Shown here one piece after another: positions 42,266 to 50,954 of a stretch of 64,000 nucleotides of DNA. Numbering within the stretch: position 1 is the first letter of the stretch; each line of letters starts with the position of its first letter. Below the pieces are notes generated by a model that was not told the DNA's origin, made no database searches, and saw nothing but the letters and a program-made list of their open reading frames with translations. Both the position numbers and the translations under genes were made by a program. Source of the stretch: an uncultured Alistipes sp. (GTDB lineage Bacteria > Bacteroidota > Bacteroidia > Bacteroidales > Rikenellaceae); assembly GCA_900769405.1 (NCBI GenBank), contig CAAGGL010000031.1, forward strand, positions 192,259 through 256,258, read 5' to 3'.

Positions 42266-45200
42266 TTATTTAATTTGATAATTATTTATTTCGTTGTCTT
42301 TGAAGAACGTAATCAAATCGCGCGGCAGAACCTTATAAGCGTTTGAGTACATCTGTACCGATACATCGTTCTCCGCATCGCGTACCTTGATACGCAATGT
42401 GGTCTTGCCCTTCGAGTTCTTCACCAGCTCAGTCAGTTCGCGCACGAATGTCTCGGTCAGTTCGTTCACATTCAGCGTCACGAACATCTCGTGAATATGC
42501 TCCTCGACCTCGTGCATCTGCTGAATCGAGGTGATCGCCAGCTCCATCTCCGTGCGCCCCTTTGCCGTATTCTCCTTCGATTGGAATCGACGCGGCTGGA
42601 TCTTACCTTTGATATAGAGCATATAGTCGTTGTACATATACTTGCGCATATTCTCGTAGTCGCGACCAAAGAGCGAGAACTCGTGCATCTCGCCACTATA
42701 ATCCTCCAACTTGAATCGACCATACGGGCGTCCCTGCTTCGAGGTCAGGTGCGTCACCTCGATGACCATACCGCCGAACGACACATCGCGCGGCTGGCTG
42801 TTGGCAATATCTTTCAGGTCGCTCAGCTGCACCGAGCACATATTATCGAGAATATATTTATACTCATCAAGCGGGTGCGCCGACAGATACAGACCTACAA
42901 CCTCGCGCTCCTTTTTGAGCGTTTCGATCGGCGAGGCCTCCTGACATACGGGCACCGTCGGACGCGCAATCTCAACCGCAACACCCATACCGCCGAACAG
43001 ACTCTGCATCGAACTCTGGCGGTCGGCCTGATACTTCGAGCCGTAGCGAATCAACTGCTGGATCATTGTGTCGCCCTCGCGCGAACGCATATCCTGCGCC
43101 GTGAGCTTGCTGCGATGGAAGTCGATCAGCGAGTCGAAAGCTCCTGCGTAGGCCAAATTCTCGATACATTTACTATTGACTGCCGAGAAGTTGACGCGCT
43201 CCATAAAGTCGTAGATATCCTTGAACTCGCCATTCACGCGACGCTCGTCGATAATGCTCTTTACGGCTGCCTCGCCAACGCCCTTGATCGCCGCCAAACC
43301 GAAACGCACGTTACCCTCGGAATCTGCCGAGAAGTTGTTGAACGACTTGTTTACGTCGGGACCGAGTACGTTGATGCCCATACGTTTACATTCGCTCATA
43401 TAGATCGTAATCTGCTCGATGTTCGAGAGGTTTCGGCTCAGCACGGCCGCCATAAACTCAGGCGGGTAGTTGGCTTTGAGGTATGCCGTCTGGAACGCCA
43501 CCCACGAGTAGCACGTTGCGTGCGACTTGTTGAACGCATACGACGCGAACTTCTCCCAATCGGCCCAAATCTTTTCGAGCACCTTCGGGTCGTGACCATT
43601 CTTCTGTCCGCCCGTAATGAACTTGGGTTTGAGCTCGTCCAGCTTATCTTTCAACTTCTTACCCATCGCCTTACGCAGCGTGTCGCTCTCGCCTCGGGTA
43701 AAGCCGCCCAGCAATCGCGACAGCAACATCACCTGCTCCTGATAGACCGTAATGCCGTAGGTATCTTTCAGATACTTCTCCATAATCGGAATATCATAGA
43801 CGATCGGCTCGACGCCGTGCTTGCGGGCGATGAACTGCGGGATGTAGTCCATCGGGCCGGGACGATAGAGAGCATTCATTGCGATCAGATCCTCGAAGGT
43901 CGAGGGCTGCAACTCGCGCAGGTATTTCTGCATACCTGCCGACTCGAACTGGAACGTGCCGACGGTACGACCCTCGCAATAGAGTTTATATGTGGTGGGG
44001 TCGGTGATGATCGAGAAGTCATCGATATCGACCTTCTTACCTCGCGTATAGAGTACGTTCTCAACTGCGTCCTTGATGATCGACAACGTTTTCAGACCCA
44101 GGAAGTCCATCTTGATCAGGCCCGTATCCTCGATCACCGAGCCTTCGTACTGCGTCACGAGCATCTTCTCGCCCGTCTCCTTATCGTCAGCCGTCGAAAC
44201 GGGTACCCAATCCGTGATGTCGTCACGGCAGATAATCGTACCGCAGGCGTGAACACCCGTATTGCGCACGTTACCTTCGAGCATCTTTGCATACTCGATC
44301 GTATCGTGCAGAATCGGGTCGGTCGATTGCTCGGCCTCCTTCAACTCGGGTACAAGGTCGATCGCTTGACCGAGGTTCTTCACGCGCTTGCCGTCGGGGG
44401 TCTTTTCTGGCACAAGTTTACACAGACGGTTCGAGTCGGCCAAAGGCAACTTCTGCACTCGCGCAACATCCTTGATTGCCGACTTGGTTGCCATCGTACC
44501 ATAAGTAATGATGTGTGCAACCTTCTCCTTGCCATACTTCTGTGTCACCCAATTCAGCACTCGACCGCGACCATCATCATCGAAGTCGATATCGATATCG
44601 GGCAGCGAGATACGGTCGGGATTCAGGAATCGCTCGAACAGCAGGTCGTAAGCGATGGGGTCGATCTGGGTAATTCCCAAGCAATATGCCACGGCCGATC
44701 CTGCCGCCGATCCACGACCCGGACCTACCGACACATCAAGCTGTTCGCGTGCTGCCGCGATAAAGTCCTGCACGATAAGGAAGTAACCGGGGAAACCCAT
44801 CGTCTTCATAATGTGCAACTCGAAGACCAATCGCTCGCGCACCTCCTCCGATAGCGGGTCGCCATAGCGTTTCTTTGCGCCGATAAAGGTCAAATGCGCC
44901 AAATAATCGGCCTCGAACTTAATTCGATAGAGTTTGTCGTAGCCGCCCAGACGCTCGATCTTATCGTGAGCATCTTTCTCGCTCATCACCACGTTGCCAT
45001 TCTCGTCGCGCGTGAACTCGTCGAACAGATCCTTCTCGGTCAAACGCTTACGATATTCCTCCTCGGTGCCAAACTCCTCGGGGATGGCAAACGTAGGCAT
45101 AATCGGCGCGTGGTCGATAGAGTAGTGCTCCACCTGATTGCAGATCTCAACCGTGTTGGCCAGCGCCTCGGGCACATCGCCAAATATCTTAGCCATCTCC

Positions 45201-46264
45201 TCGCGCGTCTTCAACCACTCCTGTTTCGAGTAGAGCATACGCTTGGGGTCGTCCAAATCCTTGCTCGTGCTGAGACAGATCAGACGGTCGTGCGCCTCGG
45301 CATTCTCCTCATCGACAAAGTGAACGTCGTTCGAGCAGATGAGTTTGATGTTATATTTCGCAGCCAGCTGTTTGAGTTGCTCGTTTACTTTGAGCTGCAT
45401 CGGGTAGGCCTCGTGGTTTGCTCGCGCAACGGTCGCCTTATGCAGCTGCAACTCCAAATAGTAGTCGTCGCCAAAGACTCGCTTATACCACTGCACAGCC
45501 TCCTCAGCCTCGGCTATCTGGTCGTTGGTAATTCGTTTAGGGATCTCGCCACCCAAGCAGGCCGAACAGCAGATCAAACCCTCGTGATACTTCTCCAACT
45601 CCGTGCGGTCGGTTCGCGGACGCATATAGAAACCCTCGGTCCACGCCTTCGATACAATCTTGATCAGGTTGTGATAACCCGTCTTGTTTTTTGCCAGCAG
45701 AATGAGGTGGTAGCCGCTCTGATCCTCCTTGTGTGATTTGTCTTTGAGATGCAGGGCGCGTCGAGCTACATAGACCTCACAACCGATAATGGGTTTGAAA
45801 TCGGGCACGGCTTCGAGTTTGGCGATCTTCTCGCGCGCCATTGCGGGGCTGAAACCAAACTCCTTGTCCATACACTCAATCTGCTCCACGCGGTTCTTGG
45901 CCTTCGAGTAGGCCACGGCGTCATCGGGCGAGGCATCTTTGCGCTTCTCCAACTCGGCGAGTTCTTGTTTGCGCTCGGCCAGATATGCAGCCGGATCCGA
46001 CTGCTCGGCCTTCAACTCTTCGAGTGCCGCAAGCAGTTTTTTCAGACCCTTGATTTTATCACGTTTCTTACCGTTCTGTTTCTTGACATAGTTAAAGAAC
46101 TCCTTGACGCCGAACATATTACCGTGATCGGTCAAGGCGATGCCGGGCATACCGTCGGCCATAGCCTTGTCCACCAAACGCGATATGCTCGCCTGTCCGT
46201 CGAGGATCGAGTATTGAGAGTGAACGTGTAAGTGTACGAAATTCTGCATTGGGCTATTTTTCAT
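42266..46264 (-). CDS. dnaE: DNA polymerase III subunit alpha
   Basis: A 1332-residue replicative polymerase. The N-terminal PHP domain starts FVHLHVHSQYSILDG; the catalytic aspartates are in LPDIDIDFDDDGRGRV; the finger and beta-binding regions are followed by an OB-fold (about residues 1180-1260). It is longer than E. coli DnaE because of an N-terminal insertion rich in Lys and Glu near residues 65-140, which is common in Bacteroidota. A start at the second ATG (46249) would give MQNFVHLH and is equally likely. Confidence 0.97.
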   Translation of the reverse strand: MKNSPMQNFVHLHVHSQYSILDGQASISRLVDKAMADGMPGIALTDHGNMFGVKEFFNYVKKQNGKKRDKIKGLKKLLAALEELKAEQSDPAAYLAERKQELAELEKRKDASPDDAVAYSKAKNRVEQIECMDKEFGFSPAMAREKIAKLEAVPDFKPIIGCEVYVARRALHLKDKSHKEDQSGYHLILLAKNKTGYHNLIKIVSKAWTEGFYMRPRTDRTELEKYHEGLICCSACLGGEIPKRITNDQIAEAEEAVQWYKRVFGDDYYLELQLHKATVARANHEAYPMQLKVNEQLKQLAAKYNIKLICSNDVHFVDEENAEAHDRLICLSTSKDLDDPKRMLYSKQEWLKTREEMAKIFGDVPEALANTVEICNQVEHYSIDHAPIMPTFAIPEEFGTEEEYRKRLTEKDLFDEFTRDENGNVVMSEKDAHDKIERLGGYDKLYRIKFEADYLAHLTFIGAKKRYGDPLSEEVRERLVFELHIMKTMGFPGYFLIVQDFIAAAREQLDVSVGPGRGSAAGSAVAYCLGITQIDPIAYDLLFERFLNPDRISLPDIDIDFDDDGRGRVLNWVTQKYGKEKVAHIITYGTMATKSAIKDVARVQKLPLADSNRLCKLVPEKTPDGKRVKNLGQAIDLVPELKEAEQSTDPILHDTIEYAKMLEGNVRNTGVHACGTIICRDDITDWVPVSTADDKETGEKMLVTQYEGSVIEDTGLIKMDFLGLKTLSIIKDAVENVLYTRGKKVDIDDFSIITDPTTYKLYCEGRTVGTFQFESAGMQKYLRELQPSTFEDLIAMNALYRPGPMDYIPQFIARKHGVEPIVYDIPIMEKYLKDTYGITVYQEQVMLLSRLLGGFTRGESDTLRKAMGKKLKDKLDELKPKFITGGQKNGHDPKVLEKIWADWEKFASYAFNKSHATCYSWVAFQTAYLKANYPPEFMAAVLSRNLSNIEQITIYMSECKRMGINVLGPDVNKSFNNFSADSEGNVRFGLAAIKGVGEAAVKSIIDERRVNGEFKDIYDFMERVNFSAVNSKCIENLAYAGAFDSLIDFHRSKLTAQDMRSREGDTMIQQLIRYGSKYQADRQSSMQSLFGGMGVAVEIARPTVPVCQEASPIETLKKEREVVGLYLSAHPLDEYKYILDNMCSVQLSDLKDIANSQPRDVSFGGMVIEVTHLTSKQGRPYGRFKLEDYSGEMHEFSLFGRDYENMRKYMYNDYMLYIKGKIQPRRFQSKENTAKGRTEMELAITSIQQMHEVEEHIHEMFVTLNVNELTETFVRELTELVKNSKGKTTLRIKVRDAENDVSVQMYSNAYKVLPRDLITFFKDNEINNYQIK

Positions 46265-46271
46265 TTGTAGG

Positions 46272-46279
46272 CAAAGATA
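46272..46279 (-). promoter_or_regulatory. -7 element for dnaE
   Basis: TATCTTTG on the minus strand, an exact TAnnTTTG match, 8 bp upstream of the ATG at 46264. This favours the second ATG at 46249 as the start. Confidence 0.55.
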
Positions 46280-46292
46280 AGTAATCTTGCAC

Positions 46293-46300
46293 TAATTTTG
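46293..46300 (+). promoter_or_regulatory. -7 element for the DUF2007 gene
   Basis: TAATTTTG, an exact TAnnTTTG match, 54 bp before the ATG at 46354. It is divergent from the dnaE element. Confidence 0.55.
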
Positions 46301-46353
46301 CCTATATATTTCGAGGATTTTATCAACAATATATTGATCATTTTCGAAACCGT

Positions 46354-46593
46354 ATGAAAGACACCAAAATGCAATCCGAGAATCTGGTCACTCTGCTCCG
46401 ATTCGACCACGCCGAGCAACTTGCCATAGCCCGTTCGATACTCGACAATGCGGGTATCGAATCGACCATACGCAACGAATATATGGCGTCGATTCTGCCC
46501 ATAGGCGAAGACCTCGCCGCCGAACTTATGGTGCGAGAAGAGGATGCAGCTCGTGCAACGAAGCTGCTCGAATCATTTATGAAAGGGGAGTGA
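46354..46593 (+). CDS. DUF2007 family (putative signal-transducing) protein
   Basis: A 79-residue protein of the DUF2007 fold. The pattern LLRFDHAEQLAIARSILDNAGIESTIRNEY followed by a GEDLAAELMVREEDAARATKLL segment is typical. These small alpha/beta proteins have no established role. The stop codon directly abuts that of aroE on the other strand (46593/46594), with no gap and no terminator. Confidence 0.82.
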   Translation: MKDTKMQSENLVTLLRFDHAEQLAIARSILDNAGIESTIRNEYMASILPIGEDLAAELMVREEDAARATKLLESFMKGE

Positions 46594-47334
46594 TTACTCG
46601 TTCCAGATCGACCACGCGCGCTCGGCCTGACGTTCGAGCATCAGCTGACCATTGACCGTCTGTGCTCCGCGCTCGGCACCCAGCGCCAAGAAACGTGTCA
46701 CGGGAGGATTATAGACCAAGTCGAACAGTGCGTGGCTCTCGTCAAGCAGATGATAGGGGATTTCGGGAGCCTCGTCAACCTTCGGGAATGTCCCGACGGG
46801 GGTCGCATTGATCACCAGACCGACCTCCGACATAACGCGCTCGTCGATCTGTTCGTAGATCATATTGCCGCGCATCGGATCGCGCGACACAATCGCATAT
46901 TCGATACCGCGCTCGGCCAAAACATATTGCACCGCTTGCGATGCACCACCCGTTCCCAAAATCAGGGTAGCGGGACGCGCTCCGCCAATCAGCGCATCGA
47001 GTGTCGAGCGAATACCATCGACATCGGTGTTGTAGCCGATGAGTTTGTTATCGACTAACTTAACGCAATTTACAGCGCCTATCTCACGCGCCTCATCACT
47101 TATCTCGTCGAGATAGGCAAACACTTCGCGCTTGTAAGGAATCGTCACGTTGAAACCTCGCAAGTCGGGATTTTCGGCCAACATTCGCGGCAGGTCGTCT
47201 ATTGTCGGCAGCTCGAAATTGCGATATTCACAATCTGCCAAAGCCGCGTCCGCAGCAAATTTACGAGCGAAATATCCTGCCGAAAACGAGTGACCGAGCG
47301 TGCGACCAATCAATCCATACAAACGTGTTGCCAT
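46594..47334 (-). CDS. aroE: Shikimate dehydrogenase
   Basis: A 246-residue enzyme that reduces 3-dehydroshikimate with NADPH in aromatic synthesis. YGLIGRTLGHSFS at the N-terminus binds shikimate, the catalytic lysine is in NVTIPYKREV, and the nucleotide loop is LGTGGASQAV. The start at 47334 matches family length; an in-frame start at 47373 would overlap the upstream gene. It lies 4 bp after the DUF368 gene, in an operon. Confidence 0.94.
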   Translation of the reverse strand: MATRLYGLIGRTLGHSFSAGYFARKFAADAALADCEYRNFELPTIDDLPRMLAENPDLRGFNVTIPYKREVFAYLDEISDEAREIGAVNCVKLVDNKLIGYNTDVDGIRSTLDALIGGARPATLILGTGGASQAVQYVLAERGIEYAIVSRDPMRGNMIYEQIDERVMSEVGLVINATPVGTFPKVDEAPEIPYHLLDESHALFDLVYNPPVTRFLALGAERGAQTVNGQLMLERQAERAWSIWNE

Positions 47335-47338
47335 AACT

Positions 47339-48271
47339 CTATGCCTCCTGTTTTGCGTGAGCGCGTTTGCCAATCAGTTCGATAACGTAAATCAGTGCGA
47401 AACCCAGCACGCACGACACAATAGCCAGCACCAAATGTGACTCGCCACCCAGCGCCTCAAACTGCACGGGCGATACGTTTGCCTGCACGAGGGGCTGCTC
47501 GACGCCGTGGCTGTCGAGATAGGTTTCGAGGGTCTGTTTCCAGGGCCACACCTTATTGAGCGAGCCGATCATAAAGCCCATCAACATCGTCACGGTCGCA
47601 TCGTGCCACTTGTCAAGCAACCACGACAGAACGTGCGAGAAGCTGACGATACCCGCCACTGCACCAATGCCAAACAGCGCGATAACGCCAAGATTCATCT
47701 CGGTCACGGCCTCCATTATGAACATATATTTACCCATCAGCAGCAGGATAAATGCTCCCGAGATACCGGGGAGAATCATCGCGCAAATTGCCACCGCACC
47801 CGACAACATCACAAACCACCAATCGTTAGGGGTTGTGGCGGGCGAAACCACCGTAATCCAATACGACAGCGCGATGCCTGCGATCATCGTAATGACCGAC
47901 ACGACGCTCCAACGCTTAACCTCGCGAGCCACCAGAAGAGCCGATGCGATGATCAGTCCGAAGAAGAACGACCAGGTGATAATCGGGTGATTTTCGAGCA
48001 TATAGGTCATCAGTCGCGCCATTGTCAGAATAGCCACGCCGATACCTGCGATCAGCGACAGGAGGAACTTACCATTAATCTTCTCCCACAGTGCGCGGAA
48101 TTTGCCCGTGAAGAGCAACTTCACCGCTTCGAGGTCGATGCTCTTGATCGAGCCTAGCAACTCTTCGTAGATTCCCGAGATGAAGGCGATCGTTCCGCCC
48201 GAAACACCGGGCACAACATCAGCCATTCCCATTGCGCAGCCTTTGAGGCCGACCATCAGATATTTTTTCAT
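47339..48271 (-). CDS. DUF368 family membrane protein
   Basis: A 310-residue polytopic membrane protein. The N-terminal GLKGCAMGMADVVPGVSGGTIAFISGIYEELL is the DUF368 hallmark, and LPGISGAFILLLMGKY repeats the PGxSG pattern in the second half, which suggests an inverted-repeat transporter-like fold. Members (PopT/UptA) have been linked to recycling of undecaprenyl phosphate across the membrane; that function is from the literature on the family and not shown here. The start at 48271 follows the family N-terminus. Confidence 0.9.
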   Translation of the reverse strand: MKKYLMVGLKGCAMGMADVVPGVSGGTIAFISGIYEELLGSIKSIDLEAVKLLFTGKFRALWEKINGKFLLSLIAGIGVAILTMARLMTYMLENHPIITWSFFFGLIIASALLVAREVKRWSVVSVITMIAGIALSYWITVVSPATTPNDWWFVMLSGAVAICAMILPGISGAFILLLMGKYMFIMEAVTEMNLGVIALFGIGAVAGIVSFSHVLSWLLDKWHDATVTMLMGFMIGSLNKVWPWKQTLETYLDSHGVEQPLVQANVSPVQFEALGGESHLVLAIVSCVLGFALIYVIELIGKRAHAKQEA

Positions 48272-48303
48272 TGATATTCTCGTTTTTTCGGTTTGCAACT
48301 CCG

Positions 48304-48311
48304 CAAAGATA
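48304..48311 (-). promoter_or_regulatory. -7 element for the DUF368-aroE operon
   Basis: TATCTTTG on the minus strand, an exact TAnnTTTG match, 33 bp upstream of the start at 48271. Confidence 0.6.
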
Positions 48312-48384
48312 CGTCTTTCGCCGTAACCATCAAAACAAAAACAATTAATCTGCCGATATTGACCAAATAGTCGCAAAAACTTCG

Positions 48385-48392
48385 TATATTTG
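48385..48392 (+). promoter_or_regulatory. -7 element for the GH20 gene
   Basis: TATATTTG, an exact TAnnTTTG match, 24 bp before the ATG at 48416. Confidence 0.6.
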
Positions 48393-48415
48393 CCTGATTT
48401 AACTCAATTGAAATA

Positions 48416-50077
48416 ATGAAGGCAAAACTTCTCACTCTCGCAGCGCTACTGATCGGACTGGTCAGCACCGCACAAAATGCACCCGTCAAACTTAACATTA
48501 TCCCCGAGCCCGTCAAGACAACGATCCAAGGCGATAGCTGCTATATGCTTCCGCGCTTGGCTGTGATTCACACCGAGGCCGATTTGCAATTCCCTGCCGA
48601 ATATCTGGCTGACTACGCCGATCACTATCTCGGCATACAGATGCAGGTGGTGACTCCCCAGCCCGCAAAGCGTCGCTCAAAGGCGGTGACGACGACCGAG
48701 CCGCTGGCGCACGGCATACGTCTTACCAACCTCAATAATGGCGAGGTTTCGGGTGGTTATCGACTCAAAGTGTCGCTCGACAAGGGCGTCGAGATCGAGG
48801 GTAACGATGCCGCAGGTGTATTCTACGGTGTGCAGACACTGATTCAGCTATTGCCCACGCAGGCAGGCATTTTGCCCCGTCTGCCCGAGGTCGAGATTGA
48901 GGACTATCCCCGCTTCGAGTATCGTGGTCTGCTGCTCGATGTGGTGCGCCACTTCTTCCCCGTGGATTACATCAAGCGCTATATCGACTTTATGGCGCTG
49001 CATAAGCTCAACTACTTCCATTGGCACCTGACCGACGATCAGGGCTGGCGCGTCGAGATGAAGTGCCGTCCCGAGCTGACCGCTATCGGTGCCTATCGCA
49101 ATGGCGAGATCGAGGGTCTGTTCCCCGGTAAGTATCATTACCTTCCCTATGGCAACTACTACACCCACGAGCAGATTCGCGAGGTGGTGGCATACGCTGC
49201 CGAGCGTCACATCACGGTGATCCCCGAGATCGATATTCCGGGTCACTGTATGGCTGTTCTGGCGGTCTATCCCCATTTCAGCACCGCGCCCGATAAGGTC
49301 GAGGGTTGTGCTCCGACGTGGGGTATCTACAACCGCCGCAATAATGTTCTCGCGCCCTCGGACGAGGTTTTGAAGTTCTTGACCGATGTATTCAGCGAGT
49401 TGTGCGACCTCTTCCCCTCGCCATATATCCACCTCGGTGGCGACGAGTGCGCCAAGAAGTGGTGGCAGGAGTCGGAGGCTACTCAGCAATATATGAAGGC
49501 CAACGGCATTAAGGACGAGAAGGCGCTGCAAAGCCACATCGTACACTACGTTCAGCGCGTCATCGAGTCGAAGGGTAAGAAGGCAATCGGTTGGGACGAG
49601 GTGCTCGAAGGCGGCATTTCGAAGGATTGCATCATTATGAACTGGCGCCGCCCGAACTTCGGTGCAAACGCCTTGAATGCAGGCAATCGCACCATCTTCG
49701 CCTGCTCGCAGTGGTCTTACTTTAATGTTAAGGAGAGCCGCGTGCAGCACGAGATTGGTCACCGTGGTCCGATGTCGCTCGAAAAGGTTTATAGCTTCGA
49801 TCCCGTGACCGACACTCTTTCGGTCGAGCAGCAACAGCTCGTGATGGGTGTTCAGGGTTGCTTGTGGACCGAGTATGTGCAGAATACGTGGAAGGCGGAG
49901 TTCTGTCTGTTCCCGCGTTTGTCGGCACTTGCCGAGACGGCTTGGTCGCAGCGCGAGCACAAGAATTGGGATAATTTCTCGCAAAAGATTGTGCGCCAGT
50001 ACGATCGCTACGAGCTGTGGGGCGTACGCTACAACGATGCGTTCCTGCGCCAGCACGATATTGTCCGCGCTCGATAG
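48416..50077 (+). CDS. GH20 beta-N-acetylhexosaminidase
   Basis: A 553-residue secreted glycosidase. The signal peptide ends near GLVSTAQNAPV (about residue 20). A GH20b-type N-terminal domain (about 25-155) precedes the catalytic TIM barrel, with LNYFHWHLTDDQGWR and the catalytic pair D343-E344 in HLGGDECAKKWW. Substrate-assisted release of N-acetylglucosamine or N-acetylgalactosamine from host or dietary glycans is the known reaction. No SusCD pair lies nearby, so it is not part of a visible polysaccharide-utilisation locus. Confidence 0.94.
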   Translation: MKAKLLTLAALLIGLVSTAQNAPVKLNIIPEPVKTTIQGDSCYMLPRLAVIHTEADLQFPAEYLADYADHYLGIQMQVVTPQPAKRRSKAVTTTEPLAHGIRLTNLNNGEVSGGYRLKVSLDKGVEIEGNDAAGVFYGVQTLIQLLPTQAGILPRLPEVEIEDYPRFEYRGLLLDVVRHFFPVDYIKRYIDFMALHKLNYFHWHLTDDQGWRVEMKCRPELTAIGAYRNGEIEGLFPGKYHYLPYGNYYTHEQIREVVAYAAERHITVIPEIDIPGHCMAVLAVYPHFSTAPDKVEGCAPTWGIYNRRNNVLAPSDEVLKFLTDVFSELCDLFPSPYIHLGGDECAKKWWQESEATQQYMKANGIKDEKALQSHIVHYVQRVIESKGKKAIGWDEVLEGGISKDCIIMNWRRPNFGANALNAGNRTIFACSQWSYFNVKESRVQHEIGHRGPMSLEKVYSFDPVTDTLSVEQQQLVMGVQGCLWTEYVQNTWKAEFCLFPRLSALAETAWSQREHKNWDNFSQKIVRQYDRYELWGVRYNDAFLRQHDIVRAR

Positions 50078-50096
50078 CGGCGGACTTCACCCGAAT

Positions 50097-50133
50097 AAAA
50101 AGGCGTTGCTCAACCTCTGAGCAACGCCTTTTT
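50097..50133. terminator. Bidirectional terminator between the GH20 and rubrerythrin genes
   Basis: AAAAAGGCGTTGCTCA (50097-50112) pairs perfectly with TGAGCAACGCCTTTTT (50118-50133) around a 5-base loop. Confidence 0.92.
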
Positions 50134-50153
50134 CGGTTTAATTAATCTATCTA

Positions 50154-50729
50154 TTAATAGTTCTCCTTCTTAGGCTCGAAGTACGACTGCGGGTGCAGAC
50201 AAGCGGGGCAAGCCTTGGGAGCCTCCTCAGCTTCGATGATGAAACCGCAGTTGCGGCACTGCCACCAGATCTTACCGTCACGACGGAAGAAGTCGCCATC
50301 GGTAATGCGGCTCAACAACTTCAAGTAGCGCTTCTCGTGCTCAGCCTCTACGGTCGAGATTGCGCGGAAAGCAGCAGCTACTGCGGGGAAACCCTCCTCC
50401 TCAGCAACCTTAGCGAACTCAGGATAGAGAACATCCCACTCCTCGTTCTCGCCCATAGCGGCAGCGAGAAGATTCTCGGTAGTGGTGCCGATCTTGCCTG
50501 CGGGGTAGGTTGCGGTGATGGTTACATCGCCACCCTCCAAGAACTTGAAGAAACGCTTTGCGTGCTCCTTCTCTTGCTCGGCAGTCTCCATAAATACAGC
50601 AGCGATCTGCTCATAACCCTCTTTCTTAGCTACGCTTGCGAAGAAGGTGTAACGTGTGCGTGCCTGCGACTCACCTGCGAATGCTTTGAGCAGGTTCTGC
50701 TCGGTCTGAGTACCTTTAAGACTTTTCAT
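50154..50729 (-). CDS. rbr: Rubrerythrin
   Basis: A 191-residue peroxide-reducing di-iron protein. The N-terminal ferritin-like domain starts LKGTQTEQNLLKAFAGESQARTRY and contains the ETAEQEKEHAKRF and STVEAEHEKRY iron-binding helices. The C-terminal rubredoxin-like domain has CRNCG and CPAC cysteine pairs. It protects anaerobes from peroxide. Strong promoter and terminator suggest a monocistronic unit. Confidence 0.96.
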   Translation of the reverse strand: MKSLKGTQTEQNLLKAFAGESQARTRYTFFASVAKKEGYEQIAAVFMETAEQEKEHAKRFFKFLEGGDVTITATYPAGKIGTTTENLLAAAMGENEEWDVLYPEFAKVAEEEGFPAVAAAFRAISTVEAEHEKRYLKLLSRITDGDFFRRDGKIWWQCRNCGFIIEAEEAPKACPACLHPQSYFEPKKENY

Positions 50730-50777
50730 ATTTTTCTAAATGTATTAAAAAAGTTTGTTTGCATTGATTTTCTACTG

Positions 50778-50785
50778 CAAATATA
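50778..50785 (-). promoter_or_regulatory. -7 element for rubrerythrin
   Basis: TATATTTG on the minus strand, an exact TAnnTTTG match, 49 bp upstream of the start. Confidence 0.6.
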
Positions 50786-50902
50786 ATGAGATTCTTTCAA
50801 TTTGCTATCACAAAATCGATACTTTATTCTTATGCGACCATTTGTTTTATTTATAGTTGCTCGGCGCGAGCGCGTTGCGATTGTTATTCGCGAATTTTTT
50901 AC

Positions 50903-50910
50903 TATCTTTG
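50903..50910 (+). promoter_or_regulatory. -7 element for the ettA-hisS-ctpA operon
   Basis: TATCTTTG, an exact TAnnTTTG match, 45 bp before the ATG at 50955. ATTG lies about 19 bp upstream as a partial -33 element. Confidence 0.6.
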
Positions 50911-50954
50911 TCCGAATATTCACAAGTAAATAATAATTAAACTATAATAAGACA

